Origin: Isoetes taiwanensis | Taxonomy: Eukaryota > Streptophyta > Lycopodiopsida > Isoetales > Isoetaceae | Direction: 5' to 3' | Assembly: GCA_021234155.1 (NCBI GenBank) | Contig: JAJEKV010000033.1 | Span: 10,734,163 to 10,798,162 of the forward strand | Length of the DNA stretch: 64,000 bases | Shown: piece by piece, positions 31,465-43,619 of the stretch | Layout of the letters: every line of letters begins with the position of its first letter | How positions within the stretch are numbered: the first letter of the stretch is position 1 | Made by a program: the position numbers and the translations under genes | Notes under the pieces: model-generated | Told to the model about the DNA's origin: nothing | Database searches by the model: none | Seen by the model: only the letters and a program-made list of their open reading frames with translations

Positions 31465-34400
31465 GTCAAACATTCACGAATGGGTGAGCCCCATCGTCAT
31501 TGCCCTTAAACACAATGGTAAGATCGGCGTCTGTGTGGACTATCGGAAACTCAATCAGGTGCGGGCGTGATCATTTTCCACTTCCCTTCCGGGACCGGGT
31601 TGCGGAAGGGTGGCTGGACATGAGATGTACTCCTTTATGGATGGTTTTCTGGCTACAATCGGATCTCAATCAAAGAATGCGATCAACTCAAGACTACCTT
31701 CACCACCAGGTAGAGTCACTTTTTGCCTACAAGGTGGTTCCTTTTGGATATCAAACTCTCCATCAGCGTTTCCAGCGCATCATGCTCTCGGTTTTCATGA
31801 TTTCATGAAGGAAAATCCTTCTTGCAAATTTTTCAAGATGATTTCTCGCCTACGGTTCCATGGCTGACCATTTGGATAAGTGGAACTTCGTCTTCGAAAT
31901 GTGATGAGTCCGGCATTAGTCTCAATCACGAGAAATGCACCTTTTCGTCACCTACGGTGTTACGCTTAGGCCATGTTGTCGGACAAAGAGGGGTATCACC
32001 CGATCTGCCAAAATCGATTATTGTGCTCAAGGCTCAAGCACCGCCAATATCAAGGAGACTGCAGCTCTTTCTGGGTAAGGTCAATTATTACTCCACCTTC
32101 ATACCGGACTAGCAGCCATTGCAGATCCCATTCATAAACTCACGGGTGGCGAATCTACGGGCTTGGAATTCCCGGTAGGATCTTTGCTTTTCAAACGGTG
32201 AAGCTTTTGCTTACTCGGGCACCGGTTCTTGTTCCTCCTCAATGGGACAAGCCCTTTCCGTTCATGTCGATGTACCGGCGTTTGCTATTGGAGCTGTTCT
32301 TTCTCAAGCATATGATCGCTGCAGCGACAAACCAAATAAGCTACGCCGGTAGAAAACTCAATTGGCGGCGCAACTATTCTGCCGCGGGCGTGAAGCTTTG
32401 GGTCTCATTTTACGTGTCCAAACGCTTCCGTCATTACCTTTTGGGCAGTCAAATCAAAGTTCTTTGTGGACCACCAAGCACTCCTCTATTTAATCAACAA
32501 GTCCGCGTACGGGCGCATTGCTCGTTGGGTCCTTCTTCTCTCAATTTTGCTCCTTTTGAAATGTCGTTCATAAGGCGGCAAATCTCATGGATTCGGGATT
32601 ATCTTTCCGCATCCACGGATGATCCCTCCACTTTGGAGTCTCGGGGCGCCTTTCACGATGCTCAGCTCTTTTTTAGTCGCGGCAACACCACATTGGTTCC
32701 ATGATTTTCAGCGGTATCTCACTTACGGGTGCTCTTCCACCGAGGCGAGGCGGCTCTCTCACCTTGGCGACAATCCGTCGCCATCAATTTCTCCAGAGGT
32801 CGTGACTACACCATGGTTTGGGACATCTCTACAAAAAGGGTAAGGACACCATCCTTGACGGTTGTGTTCTACCTCATGAAGTTCGGATATTGTTAGAGAA
32901 GCTCATCAAGGGGGCTCGGTGGTGGTCATTTTCATGGTGACACCACGGCGCGCAAAATCCTTCCGGCGGGTATTATTGGCCCACGCTCTTCAAAGATGCT
33001 CCGCCGCGCCGCATGTGTGGCGCTTGCCGGTGGTGGGGCCCACGGCCTGTGGCGGCTCTTCCCTTGGCGCCGGGTTGCCCGCCACTTCCCTTCGGCAAAT
33101 GGGAATGGACTTTGTGGGACCTATAGATCCTCTGCGGCGGCACACCGTGCCCCGATACATTCTGGTTCTCAGCTGACACGCCACCAAATGGCGGAAGCTT
33201 GTGCACTTCGGACAACACTGCAGCAAAGCGTGGCTAGAGTCCTCTATCAACAAATTATCGCGATTGGCTGCCGGAGCTGGTCGTTGGCGTGGTGTTCATT
33301 TCATCAATCATACTATCCGGGGCTGGCGGATTATCTCCTCATACATCATCACAAGAGCACACCTTACTATCCTCAAAGGTAATGGTTTGGCGAGAAAGCA
33401 CCAACAAAGCGGCGGTCACCATTCTCAAGAAAATTTGTGGCGGCTTCCCGCCGCAGATTGGCGGAGACAAAACTTCCTACTATTCTTTGGGCCTACAATA
33501 CTTGTTTCAAGATTGCTCTTGGTCACACTCCTTTTAAATTGGTTTATGGTCGGGGAAGCTCTCATGCCGTTTGAATACATCCTTCCAACACTCCGTTTTC
33601 AAGGCTCTTGCTCATAATCCACTGTTGCACTCAAAGAAAGGGTCTATCAATTAGAAACGGTTGGATGAACTTGACGGGATGCTTATATTCGTGTTCTTCA
33701 TGGACAGTTGCAAAATCTTTACATGACAAGCGTCGAAGACAAAAACATTCAAAGAAAGCGATTTGGTTCTTCTTTATGATTCGGTACAAAAATTTTTCGG
33801 GTAAACTCAAGTTTCGTTGGCTTGGCCCTTATCAAATTGTTCAAGTGGTTTCGACCAAGTGTTTTCCAACTAAATTTGAGTTAGATGGCACTCCATTACC
33901 TACATTGGTTAATGGTTTTTCGTCTCAAAGCATTTCATCACCTGAGAAAGTGAACATCAACAAGCGAGAGGCAGTTCAGAAGCAAACACCAGAGAAGTGA
34001 CTAGAAAGGCGGTATATTATATATTATAGTGGAATTTTTTTACAAAATGTGAAGCAGCCCGACTATTTCCAGCTATGGGCTTTGCCCTACATACAAAAGC
34101 AGGCTCGAGCCCTATTTACTAAGTCCTAAGAGGAAAAACCCTCTACTCGGGTTGGGAAGGCGGTGATCTTGGAGAGGAGATGGTAGAGTTACGCTCGGTC
34201 GGATCCCGAAAGTCGCGAGAACCACCTCCATCCCGTTGGTCTTCGGGTCGGGGATGTTCAGCCATCCGGCACACCCGGCCGTCCATTCGAATGCCCACGG
34301 TTGTGGCGGCGCCCGAAGATCGGAACAATTCATCTTGCAAGTGATCCCACTCCGGCGGTTAGTGGGCATCGTGCGATCTTCGTTCAAGCCGGCGGCAGCC

Positions 34401-34781
34401 CATCTCGGCCATTGGATACAACCGTTCCTCTAGGTTGGAGTCGCCTATAGCCAGGGAACTCCTTGTCGGCGATGGACCAATCACACAAATGTAGCGTGTT
34501 TTGCAATGCAAAGTGTTTCTAAGTAGAATCTTTTCTCCGCCGCATATCTAGCCATGGTACTAACCACGACATTCCTTTTAATGATATCCCACTTGAGGTT
34601 GCCAGCATTGAATACCATTCCTTCTTTTCACGCCCGTCGGAACATTGGCCTTGTCCTTTTGCCCTTTTGTCACCTCAGTCCTTCTTTCCGTCTCATCCTC
34701 ACCGTTCATTTGCTTCTCCCTTACGTTTTGGGACTTACTTTTCACATTTTTGCCTCTAATACCCTTCTTGGCATCTTCGAC
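31465..34781 (+). pseudogene. RT, RNase H and integrase, first reading of the segment
   Basis: SPIVIALKHN...CVDYRKLNQ (about 31485-31560) is the RT fingers motif. IFQDDFS near 31825 is the YxDD-type catalytic box. A RNase H-like WTTKH/DHQALLY stretch is near 32470. Integrase shows MGMDFVGPIDP at about 33098-33130 (first catalytic Asp) and KFRWLGPYQIV at about 33805-33840 (GPY/F module). About ten frame changes occur. The 3' part (34.0-34.78 kb) is non-coding by eye. The whole segment is repeated with different errors at 34795-38104. Confidence 0.8.
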
Positions 34782-34794
34782 NNNNNNNNNNNNN
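34782..34794. other. Assembly gap of 13 N
   Basis: There are thirteen consecutive N. The left contig ends ...CATCTTCGAC, and the same words occur at the right end of the second reading (38095-38104), where sequence continues uninterrupted. The right contig starts GGTCAAACATTCC, matching 31465. The two contigs therefore overlap by about 3.3 kb and were not merged. Confidence 0.97.
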
Positions 34795-37700
34795 GGTCAA
34801 ACATTCCAATGTGGTGAGCCCCATCGCCATTGCCCTTAAACACAATACCGGTAAGATCCGCGCCCCAGTGGTGGACTATCTGGAACTCAATCGTGCCACG
34901 CGAGCGGATCATTTTCCACTTCCCTTCATGCACTGTGCTCCGTAAGAGGTAAATGGACATGTGATGTACCTTTTATGGATGGTTTTTTCCGCTACAACCG
35001 ATATCTCAATCAAAGAAATGATCAACTCAAGACTACCTTCACCACCCCTGGGGCACCTTTTTTTGCCTACAAGGTGGTTCCTTTTGACCATCAAACTCTC
35101 CATCAACGCTTCAACGCATCATGCCTCGCTTTTTTCATGATTTCATGAAGGAAAATCCCTTCTTGCAAATTTTTTCAAGATGATTTCTCTTCGGGCCACA
35201 GCAAATGGCTATCGATTCATTTGATAAATTGAACTCGCCTTCCGTAATGTGATGAGTCCGCAGATAGTCTCAATCCCGAAAATGCACCTCTGCGCCACCT
35301 CCTGTGTTCCTAAGTAGGCCATGCTTGTCAAGAAAGGTGTATCACCACAGATCCCCGCTTAAAATCGGGCTTGTGTGCCTAAGGCTCAAGCACCAAAGCT
35401 TTATCATGAGACACGCTTTTTCCGGGTGGCAATAATTATTACCCACCTTCATACCGATTCTCGCAACCATTGCTGATCCCATTCATAAACTCACGGTGAT
35501 CTAATCTAATTGCTTGAATTCCGTGGATAAGCCGCTTCCGTAGTCAGTTTTGCTTACTCGTGCACCGTTCTTGTTCCTCCTCACCGGACAAGCCCTTTTC
35601 ACGCTCATGTCGATGTCTCGGCGCTTGCTGGATATTGGAGTCTTTTTCAAGAATATGATATTACCGACAAACCAAATCGCTACCGAAAATCCAACTCACG
35701 ATTGAGCAAGAACTATTCTCGGCACTCCGAGCGTAAAGCCAGGGGTCTCATTTTCCGTGGTCCAACGCCTGGCCATTACCTTTAAGCCAAATCGTTCTTT
35801 GTGGACCACCAAGCACTCCTCTATTTAATCATCAAGTCCACGCCCACCTGCGATTGTTCGCTGGGTCCTTCTTCTCCAAGAATTTGTTCCTTTTGAAATC
35901 GTTCATAAGGCGGCAAATCTCATGTCGTTCAGATATCTTTGCGCATCCCACGTATGATCCCTCCTTTGGAGTCTCGTGCCTTTCCCGGATGCTTTCGGCT
36001 CTTTTTAGTCACTTAACACCACATTGGTTCCATTGATTTTCAGCAGATCTCCTTACAGTGTGCTCTTCCACCGTAGAATCTAGACGCTCTCTCGCCAAGC
36101 CGGCTAATCCTGGCCGCCATCAATTTCTCCGGAGGTCCGTGACTTCCACCATGGTTGCAGACATCTCTACAAAAATGGTAGACACCATCCTTCACGCCGT
36201 GGTTCTACCTCACAGTTCCAGATATTGTCTCGAGAAGCTCATCAAGGGCTCTGTGGTGGTCATTTTCATGGTGACAATTCAATTATTGAAAAAATCCTTC
36301 TCGCGGGGTATTATTGGCCACGCTCTTCAAAGATGCCTAATGCCCGCGCGCCAAGACTTGCGGTAGGACGCTTTGCGCCCGAAAGGGACGCTCTTCCCTT
36401 TGGACGCGGTTGCCAATGCCACCACTTCCCCTTCAGCAAATGGGGAATGGACTTTGTGGGACCTATAGATCCTCCCGCCGCAACACCCCGCGCCCGCTAC
36501 ATTCTCGTTCTCACCGCACTACCACCAAATGGGCGCTTGCACTTCCGCACAACACCGCAAAGAAGCGGCTAGAGTCCTCTATCAACAAATTATCACGCTG
36601 ATTCGCCGCCCCTTTACCTGAGTCGGGTCGCTGACCGTGGTGTTCATTTCATCAATCATACTATCCTTAAAAGAGCCGACGGATTATCTCCTCATACATC
36701 ATCACAAGAGCACACCTTACCATCCTCAAGGTAATGGTTTGCGGCGAAAGTACCAACAAAAACTCACCATTCTCAAGAAAATTTGTGACGCCACGTTGGC
36801 GTTTCCTACTATTCTTTGGGCCTACAATACTTGTTTCAAGATTGCTACCGGTCACACTCCTTTTAAATTGGTTTATGGTCGGAAGCTCATGCCGCTTTGA
36901 ATACATCCTTCCAACACCCATTTTTCAAGCTCGCCATAATCCACCTGTCGCACTCAAAAGAAAGGGTCTATCAATTAGAACAGCTTGGATGAACTTCTGA
37001 CGGGATGCTTATATTCGTGTTCTTCATGGACAACAATTGCAAAAATCTTTTTACATGACAAACGTCCAAGACAAAACATTCAAAGAAGGCGATTTGGTTC
37101 TTCTTTATGATTCCGTGTACAAAAATTTTCCGGTAAACTCAAGTTTTCGTTATTTGGCCCTTATCAAATTGTTCAAGTGGTTCGACCAAGTGTTTTCCAA
37201 CTAGCTGAGTTAGATGGCACTCCATTACCTACATTGGTTAATGGTTTTCGCCTCAAAGCATTTCATCACACGCAGAAAGTGAACATCAACAAACGAGACA
37301 GTTCAAGAAGCAAACACCCACGAAAGTGACTAGAAAGGCGGTATATTATATTATAGTGGGAGATTTTTACAAAATGTAGAAACCCAATATTTCATATAGG
37401 CACTGCCTACATACAAAAACGGGCTCGAGCCCTATTTACTAAGTCCTAAGAGGAAAAACCCTCTACTCGGGTTGGGCGCAGGTGATCTGCGAGGAGATGG
37501 TAGAGGTTACGCTCCGGATCCCGGTGAGTGCAGAACCACCTCCATCCCGTTGGTCTTAGTCGGGATGTTCAGCCATCCCGGCACACCCGGCCGTCCATTC
37601 GGTGCCACCGGTTGTGGCAAGCGCCCGAGATCCGCGAACAATTCATCTTGCAAGTGATCCACTCTCGGCGGTTAGTGGGCATCGTGGAGCCTTCGTTCAA

Positions 37701-38104
37701 GCAAAGAAGCCAGCCATCGCGAGCGCCATTGGATACCTTCGTTCCTCTCGGTTAGTCCTTATATAGCCAACGAGGAACTCCTTGTCGGCGGGACCAATCA
37801 CACAAATACGCCAACGTGTTTGCAATGCAAAGCTGTTTCTAAACCGAGAATCTTTTCTCCCCTTACCGTGATATCTAGCCATGGTACCTTCCTATTAACA
37901 TTCCTTTTAATGATATCCCACTTTGAGTTGCGACGGTGAATGCCATTCCTTCTTTTCACGTCGAACATTAATATGTGTCCTTTGCCCACCGTCACCTCCG
38001 ATCCTTCTTTCACGCCTCATCCTCACCGCTCATTGCTTCTCCCCACGCTTTTGGGGACTTAGCCACATTTTTTGCCTCTCAATACCCTTCTTGGCATCTT
38101 CGAC
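34795..38104 (+). repeat. Second reading of the RT-to-integrase segment (probable assembly duplicate)
   Basis: This 3310-bp stretch is colinear with 31465-34781 throughout, including IN words (MDFVGPIDP at about 36450) and the GGGCTCGAGCCCTATTTACT words. Differences are mostly 1-4 base indels and substitutions, concentrated in GC-rich stretches. Each reading preserves frame where the other breaks, which is what independent sequencing errors over one locus would give. Confidence 0.85.
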
Positions 38105-41100
38105 ACCGGCAACATCAATCGGTTCGGTTTAGCACTCTTCATACCTCTTAAGCCTCGGTTGTGCGCCCTAAAATAAACCTTTTCGTTCCTCTGCGATTTT
38201 GTCCTCAGGATTGCTTTCGACTTCGTCTTCCGCCTTTAGAATCACTCTTAGTTTCGCACATCGCTTACCATGGCTGCCCCAAGATTTTCTACACTTCCGC
38301 TCACGCTCCCAAGGATCCAGCCCTTTTGCATCCGGTATCCTTCTTGACGCCCACTTTCCGGTGTGAAGCCCTTGTTGGCCCAAATAAAGAAGTCGCTGAA
38401 CGACACCAGCGACTTTACGAATTCTCTCAAATGGAACTTCCGCTCAAATCCTGACCGGTTGAAGCGGTTCATCGCCATTATTGTTAACGACCCAGCAGGC
38501 TACACCACGGTGGGTCGATGGCACCACCATTTCGTTGACTCAACATTTGATTTCTGAGGTATTTCATATTCCCTTGCACACCCCTTGTGTATCATGGTCT
38601 CGCTTTATACACGGGGATCTCGATGTCACAGAGTTTGGTGCACCCGCTTATCATGCCAATGTCCATCGTCGACCAATATCGACAAGCCTCCATTTAAACC
38701 TTTGTTAAATTTCTGTGGCGAAAGTTCCTTGGGTATTCTATCAAGAACACCCATATCAATAAGCCTTTCTATAACCTAATCCTCACTGCTACACACTCCA
38801 AACACCACATAGATTGGCCCCAAATGATGTTCTATCGTCTTCTCCAAGAAATGGACCGCCTTAGGGGTACCACTTCCATTTCTGAAGTTTCTGTGGGAGG
38901 CCACTTTCAAGCCCTCATCCGTCATTACTTCCCTCCCACACCACCAAATTCTCATAATTCCACTCAGCGCTCCCTTCCAATCACTCACAAAATTTGCACT
39001 TCACGCCTCGTCTTCCCTCGGGTCATGTCCACCCGTCAGCACACCCATGTCCTTTGTCTCCTCCTCAGCTACCCAATCCACTTCACACCATTTTTCCCAA
39101 ACATCACAAACCAGGCAACAGCCGGCTCCACCACCACAACATCCTCGTCAGTTGTTGTATCAGTATCAGCAGGATGCTCAAGCTGCTGCTCTCAAGTTAC
39201 AAGAATCCCAAGACGCTCTTATGAGCGGGGTTCAACGGCACTCGAGGCCTCTCGATGCGATACACACCAGGACCTTCAAAGCTGCAACCGCCCAAGTTGC
39301 AACTTTGGAGGCCAAACTTCAAGACAAGCATGAAGCTCTCTTACGGGGCTCATGCCGATCTCAAAAGTGCACAAGCTCAAGTCACCAACTCGCGAGATCA
39401 ATGTGCTCACTCCAATCAGAAATTCGAACTCTATTGGAGCACAACAAGTCCAAAGTCAGCCTCCCCGAAAGTACAAAAGGACGCAGATATTGCTAAGCTC
39501 AACGCCTTTGTAATCCGAACTTTGTGAAAACTTCAGCACTCAAGTTCAAACCTTACGTAATCGGACGCCAAGTCGCCTCCTTGGCTTGGCTCAGCTTTCT
39601 ACATAGACCTCTCGGCACCTCTCTTCAAGATCAGCTTACAGAGGTGCGTAAAACGAGAAGATACCGGATGACGCTTTAGATTGCCGGTGCTTCGCCTCAA
39701 TAATTTCCGGGAAATCCTCCTCCCAGTCAACACTTCTCGAAACGGTCCGGTGACCCGATCCACGCTTCTTTACTTTCGAAAGGGACAACCGGATCCGTGA
39801 TCTTGAACACCAGCTGCGGCAAGCTATTCGGTCTGGCGATGAGGCTCAAGCAAAACTTGACGCCTCGCATCAGCCATTCTTCCGCAGAATGCCCGCTGAC
39901 TTCCCGTTCCTTCCTCCGCTATCACGATTATGTGGTTTGCTCGACGCCACCTCTTCCTTTCGGTGGCATGCGGCCGGATGGACCCGTGGATATTCCCTGA
40001 AAGCGATGCGATTTTCTTGGTTTGGCGAAACTCTCCATTGAAGACAAGGGTTGTGCTGTGCCCTTGTGGTCTTTGATCTCACACAATTATTTATCCGGAC
40101 TTTATCACCTTCCGAGTGGTTCAGCCCATGGCTTACATATTTCATGATTTCTATCCGGGTGATACACGTGAACACTTTTGGAAATGGGCCACGCCGACCT
40201 TTCCGTGGTGACCCCCATCGTGCAATGGGTGCTTCGTGATAACAATCCATATCTTGCGGATCCCGCTTTCGGACCAAACTCTTCATCGAGTACATGCCTG
40301 AGCTTGCCAATCATTTATCTCTCGGCAAGCGGAAGCGGCTGCAACAAATCAGGAAGTATCTAGGACATCCCGAGGATCTTCCCTATGCACAAATTTATAT
40401 ATCGGCACCTTGCCGGTTACAATCGATTACAAGCTCTGTTGGATAGCAAGACGGTCCCCACGGGATGGGATAGCCCTCCCTGTCAACTCTCACTCTCTGC
40501 TCCTCTTTGGGATCGTTGGTGTCGGGCTCTTGATCCGGATCTTGTCGGGCCAATTCGAGGAGACCGCTCAACAACCCACCGGGCATGGTTCCTTCTCCCT
40601 ATGCTTCCCCCGGCGTACCTCCACGCCCGGTTCTCTGACTTCCGATTGGCGCCTTCCTTTTGGACCAAGGTCATGGATGGTCATGCGGATGGACACCACC
40701 TCCCGGATCTCGACGGATCTCCTTGGTGGGATCCACGTTTTGTTCGCCCGCTCACATTGGGAAGAAGGTGCCACTCTGGACACCACCACCAATTGGATCT
40801 ACATTGCTAATGGCGTGGTTGGCAAACGGCCAGGGATGCGCTTCATGGTCTTGACACCTTCTTGCGGGAATGCCTCCACCTCACACGATCCTTCCGTCCA
40901 TCTTCAAAGCGGATTTTGCGCTGCTCTCAAATGCATTTTGCTAAGCTCCTTAAATCGGCGTCCCATTTTTTCAATACCAATCCGAATGCCGTTGTCGGTG
41001 CCTTTGGCCTTCGGACTGTCTCCTCATGGAATGTCGGTACATTTCTTCGGACCTTACGCTACCCTTGAAGACATGGTGCGGCTCGCTTTCTTATTGATGC

Positions 41101-41270
41101 ACCGATCCCGCCCTTGGCCAAAACACTCCTCCTCGCTCTTCAAACACGGGGATCTCATAAGCCCGGTACCATAATGGTGCCCGTCCTCACTCCGTGAGGA
41201 TCACTTTCGAGCAGATGGCTTCCCCGCCCTCGAAAACCCTTCCTCCTTTTCTTCACTCGAGTGTCGCCGT
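38105..41270 (+). pseudogene. Extra region after pol: two unrecognised ORF remnants
   Basis: From an ATG at 38270 (MAAPRFSTLPLTLPRIQP in one frame) coding-like frames run on. GPNKEVAERHQRLYEFSQME precedes IKKSLNDTSDFTNSLKWNF. At 39130-39500 a Gln/Ala-rich helical part (YQQDAQAAALKLQESQDALM, LEAKLQDKHEALL, HADLKSAQAQVTN) is a likely coiled coil. A second block (40385-41174) has Trp-, Pro- and Gly-rich text without known motifs. The position matches the env-like or additional ORFs of Athila/Tat-type plant elements, but I see no clear signal peptide or membrane segment. Frame breaks prevent a firm model. Confidence 0.45.
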
Positions 41271-41281
41271 TTGGTGGGGAG
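41270..41281 (+). promoter_or_regulatory. Polypurine tract
   Basis: GGTGGGGAG immediately precedes the TG of the 3' LTR at 41282; plus-strand priming site of the retrotransposon. Confidence 0.7.
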
Positions 41282-41866
41282 TGTTAGTCCCTGTGCCTCA
41301 CAATGTACAGGGACTATTCATGCATCTGACGAACCGAGTCAAGCTCAAGGATCCTCAGTCGCGCAGGTCCGGACATCAAGGCTCCGCTTGAAGACCAAGC
41401 GGCGACCCACGCAAATAAAGCCTGTGGGTCGTCAACAAGAGGCGCCGCCAGGACAAGTGGACGACCCGTCACCGCCAAGCCAGCGTCGGCGTCGGCGTGA
41501 TTCGGGCACTTCAAGAGGCACCACCAAATCAGGCCTCCTTCCGTGAGTCGGCACCGAGATCAGTCAGAGTGTCTATATTGGGCCCAAGGCCATTGTACTA
41601 TATATATGAGTAGAGTTAGCACATAAGTTTTTAGATGAGTTTTGAGTCTTGTCTCCTTTCAGTTTTCTCTCTATTGCGAGAGCTCATGTATTTTCATCAT
41701 TGATATCAAGGAAGCTTATCATCTTTCTCTCAATTGTTCTATTTTCTTTTTCTTCTTCTTCTTCTTGCAAATCCCGCGTGACATAGTCCCCCGGACTCTC
41801 CTGTTAGATCCACGGGTCCTCACAGAGGGCTGTCTTCCAGGAGTTCCCGAACCCAGACCCCAAACA
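41282..41866 (+). repeat. 3' LTR of the Ty3/gypsy element
   Basis: 585 bp, TG...CA. The AT-rich 3' half appears identical to the 5' LTR, while the GC-rich first 280 bp differs by many small indels. That uneven pattern suggests base-calling error rather than age. Confidence 0.92.
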
Positions 41867-41924
41867 TACACAGAAAAGTACCTTTTTGGTAATTTTTTAT
41901 GTAGGCCCTAACATGCTTTCACCC

Positions 41925-42202
41925 AACTTCCCCTTTGCGGACCATGATCTGGCTCTGTCAATGGACTCAGAATATCGACATTGCCCTGGGACCAACTTTC
42001 ATGGCCAAAAGGCCACCCCTTCTTGAAGAAGTACCAAAGTAGCTCATGTCTAGCACACTCCTAGTCAATTGGCCTACAAAGTGGATGTTGAATACTGCAA
42101 TATAGGGCGTAAACGTTTCTTTCTTTTGCAAAATTGACCATGTAACTTGATCTTTAGAGTAATTTTGCTAAGGCTGCCCCGAGAACTTTTTTGGGGCTCG
42201 TC
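41925..42202. other. DNA without recognisable features
   Basis: No motif or repeat link was found between the MITE end and the dispersed repeat. Confidence 0.35.
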
Positions 42203-42392
42203 TCCTGGGGCCTGGACTTTGTGTAAGGTGCTGGCCTAGTTTCACTTGGGGAAGGTTGCCAGCTCAGCTACCCAACAACAGGCTGCCTGAACCGTTCTAA
42301 TGCTAACTCTTTGATCTAAACCTTTTCCAAAATTCGAAAAATTGGCATGTATGCTGGTGATGACTCAGGAAACCAGGTGACAAAAAATCAAA
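42203..42392. repeat. Dispersed repeat copy 2 (partner at 26690-26882)
   Basis: See the shared landmarks listed for copy 1. The gag fragment on the minus strand ends where this repeat begins, so one probably interrupted the other. Confidence 0.65.
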
Positions 42393-42665
42393 CCAATCCA
42401 TGTTTCCAAAATATGCCTCGAGCTCAGCATTAAGAGCATCAAAGTCCTGCAACTCTAGAGCCCCTCTCTCCAGCAAAGGAGCAAACCAACTGAGTGCTGG
42501 CCCTGTGAGAAGAGAACCGATCAATCCAACTTGATCCCGAGCTGTGGGATACCTATGAGAATGGAGTTGAATCACAAGCCGAATCTGATTCAAAAACCCG
42601 CAAAGCTTAGTCCGAGTGCTGTCAAACTTCTCTGGCAAGCTAATCTTAGGCTCTAATGGCCTCAA
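42393..42665 (-). pseudogene. gag fragment of another Ty3/gypsy element
   Basis: The minus-strand frame reads PEKFDSTRTKLCGFLNQIRL, HRYPTARDQVGLIGSLLTG, PALSWFAPLLERG and FDALNAELEAYFG. This is the conserved capsid-like Retrotrans_gag pattern of plant and fungal gypsy elements. After AYFGNMDWF the similarity stops and repeat sequence follows. There is no pol nearby. It derives from a different family than the two large gypsy elements here. Confidence 0.8.
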
Positions 42666-42902
42666 TCCAGAGCTAAAAGCAGATTCATATGAAGCAACCC
42701 TTCTCTGAGCTCTCTATTGTCTAACTGCATCTGCTGACATACTTGAATAAGCTAATGGATTTGTTGTGATAAGGTCGAAGCCTCCTCCATAGAGATTGGT
42801 TGAGCAGCCTTGTACTTGGAGGGCACTTCTAAACTTTGCTTGGTCCCTGATGCTGGCATAAGCCTCTAAGTTGGAGATGTTCTTCTCCTGATATGTGTCT
42901 CC

Positions 42903-43579
42903 TCTCGTTCTTCCATCATGAACGCCTTCTGAAGTCGATGAAGTTATGAAAGTCTTCCTTTAGGAGCTCGTCATGGTTGGTCTTGGGTGCTTTGTAGTTG
43001 TCTAGGTTGGTTGCTCTTTCTATTGACGTCACTTGACATCTGCTTGAGCTGCTAGATTGCAAGATCATGCTGGTCTTTCCTCCAATTTCTATGCGCTCCT
43101 GTGTCGCTATGAATTCTCCTCTTGATGGAAGATTATGCTCTCTGCCCCTAACTTGTGATGTTAAGGTAGGCATTTATGTCTTATATTCATGTACCTGTAT
43201 GTTTCTATCCTTTTTTCTTCCATTTGAAGCTCTTGTGTGCCGAAACCGGTGAAGCGATCGAGGCCCTCTTTCTAATTTGAGCTCATGGATATGGTAGTGA
43301 AGAGCTTGGCACTCCAAAAGATTTTTGATGTTGTTGATTAACAAGTATTCTTTCCATTCGATGAAGCTTGATGATAACCCAATGATGCCCTGCACTACTC
43401 ATTTTGTTGGTAGAAGTGCATGCTCTTCTGCTTCCATCTCTTGGATCTGCTTTTTCAGTATCCTCCCTTCGTCCATCAGTACGTTGGATTGGGTCTTCAA
43501 TGTTGTCTAGGTATTGGTATACTGCCTCTTGCTCTTCCGTGACTCTGGCCTCATACTCTGAAAGTAGATGCTCATCCAT
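42903..43579 (-). CDS. Unrecognised minus-strand coding-like frames
   Basis: Frame 43579-43283 begins MDEHLLSEYEARVTEEQEAV and continues charged and helical (EDPIQRTDGRREDTEKADPRD). An overlapping frame (43395-43174) reads SSFIEWKEYLLINNIKNLL then ALHYHIHELKLERGP and looks more protein-like than the end of the first, suggesting a frameshift near 43390. A third frame (43173-42916) reads RGEFIATQERIEIGGKTSM. I do not recognise the family. It could be a remnant transposon protein downstream of the gag fragment or a degraded host gene. Confidence 0.3.
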
Positions 43580-43619
43580 TCTAGAGTCTAAGGGTTCGCA
43601 TCAAATGGCTAGTTGAAAG

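Larger units (their letters stand above)
27489..41866 (+). mobile_element. Ty3/gypsy LTR retrotransposon with both LTRs, assembly gap inside
   Basis: LTRs at 27489-28060 and 41282-41866 begin TGTTAGTCC and end CCCCAAACA. TACAC flanks the element (27484-27488, 41867-41871). Coding order on the plus strand is gag, protease, RT, RNase H, integrase, then an extra region (about 38.2-41.2 kb), then a polypurine tract. The 3' parts of the two LTRs (27766-27990 versus 41562-41785) look identical, implying recent insertion. The apparent 14.4 kb includes a duplicated 3.3-kb segment around an N gap; the true size is probably about 11 kb. Confidence 0.92.
27267..41924. mobile_element. Small MITE (about 275 bp) split by an LTR retrotransposon
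   Basis: GGGTAAGAGCATGTTAGGGC (27267 on) and the inverse of 41899-41924 (GGGTGAAAGCATGTTAGGGC) form a 26-bp TIR with two mismatches, both continuing CTACAT. Removing the retrotransposon and one TACAC leaves 27267-27488 joined to 41872-41924. I could not find a convincing target duplication, so the superfamily is open. Confidence 0.7.

Noticed and set aside
31465-38104. Biological tandem duplication of the RT-integrase region
   Set aside because: An N gap sits exactly at the joint and the copies differ as two error-rich readings would; treated as an assembly artefact.
40385-41174. 254-codon plus-strand frame after integrase as an intact gene
   Set aside because: Competing frames of similar quality overlap it on both strands and the area is error-prone; recorded only as part of the extra region.
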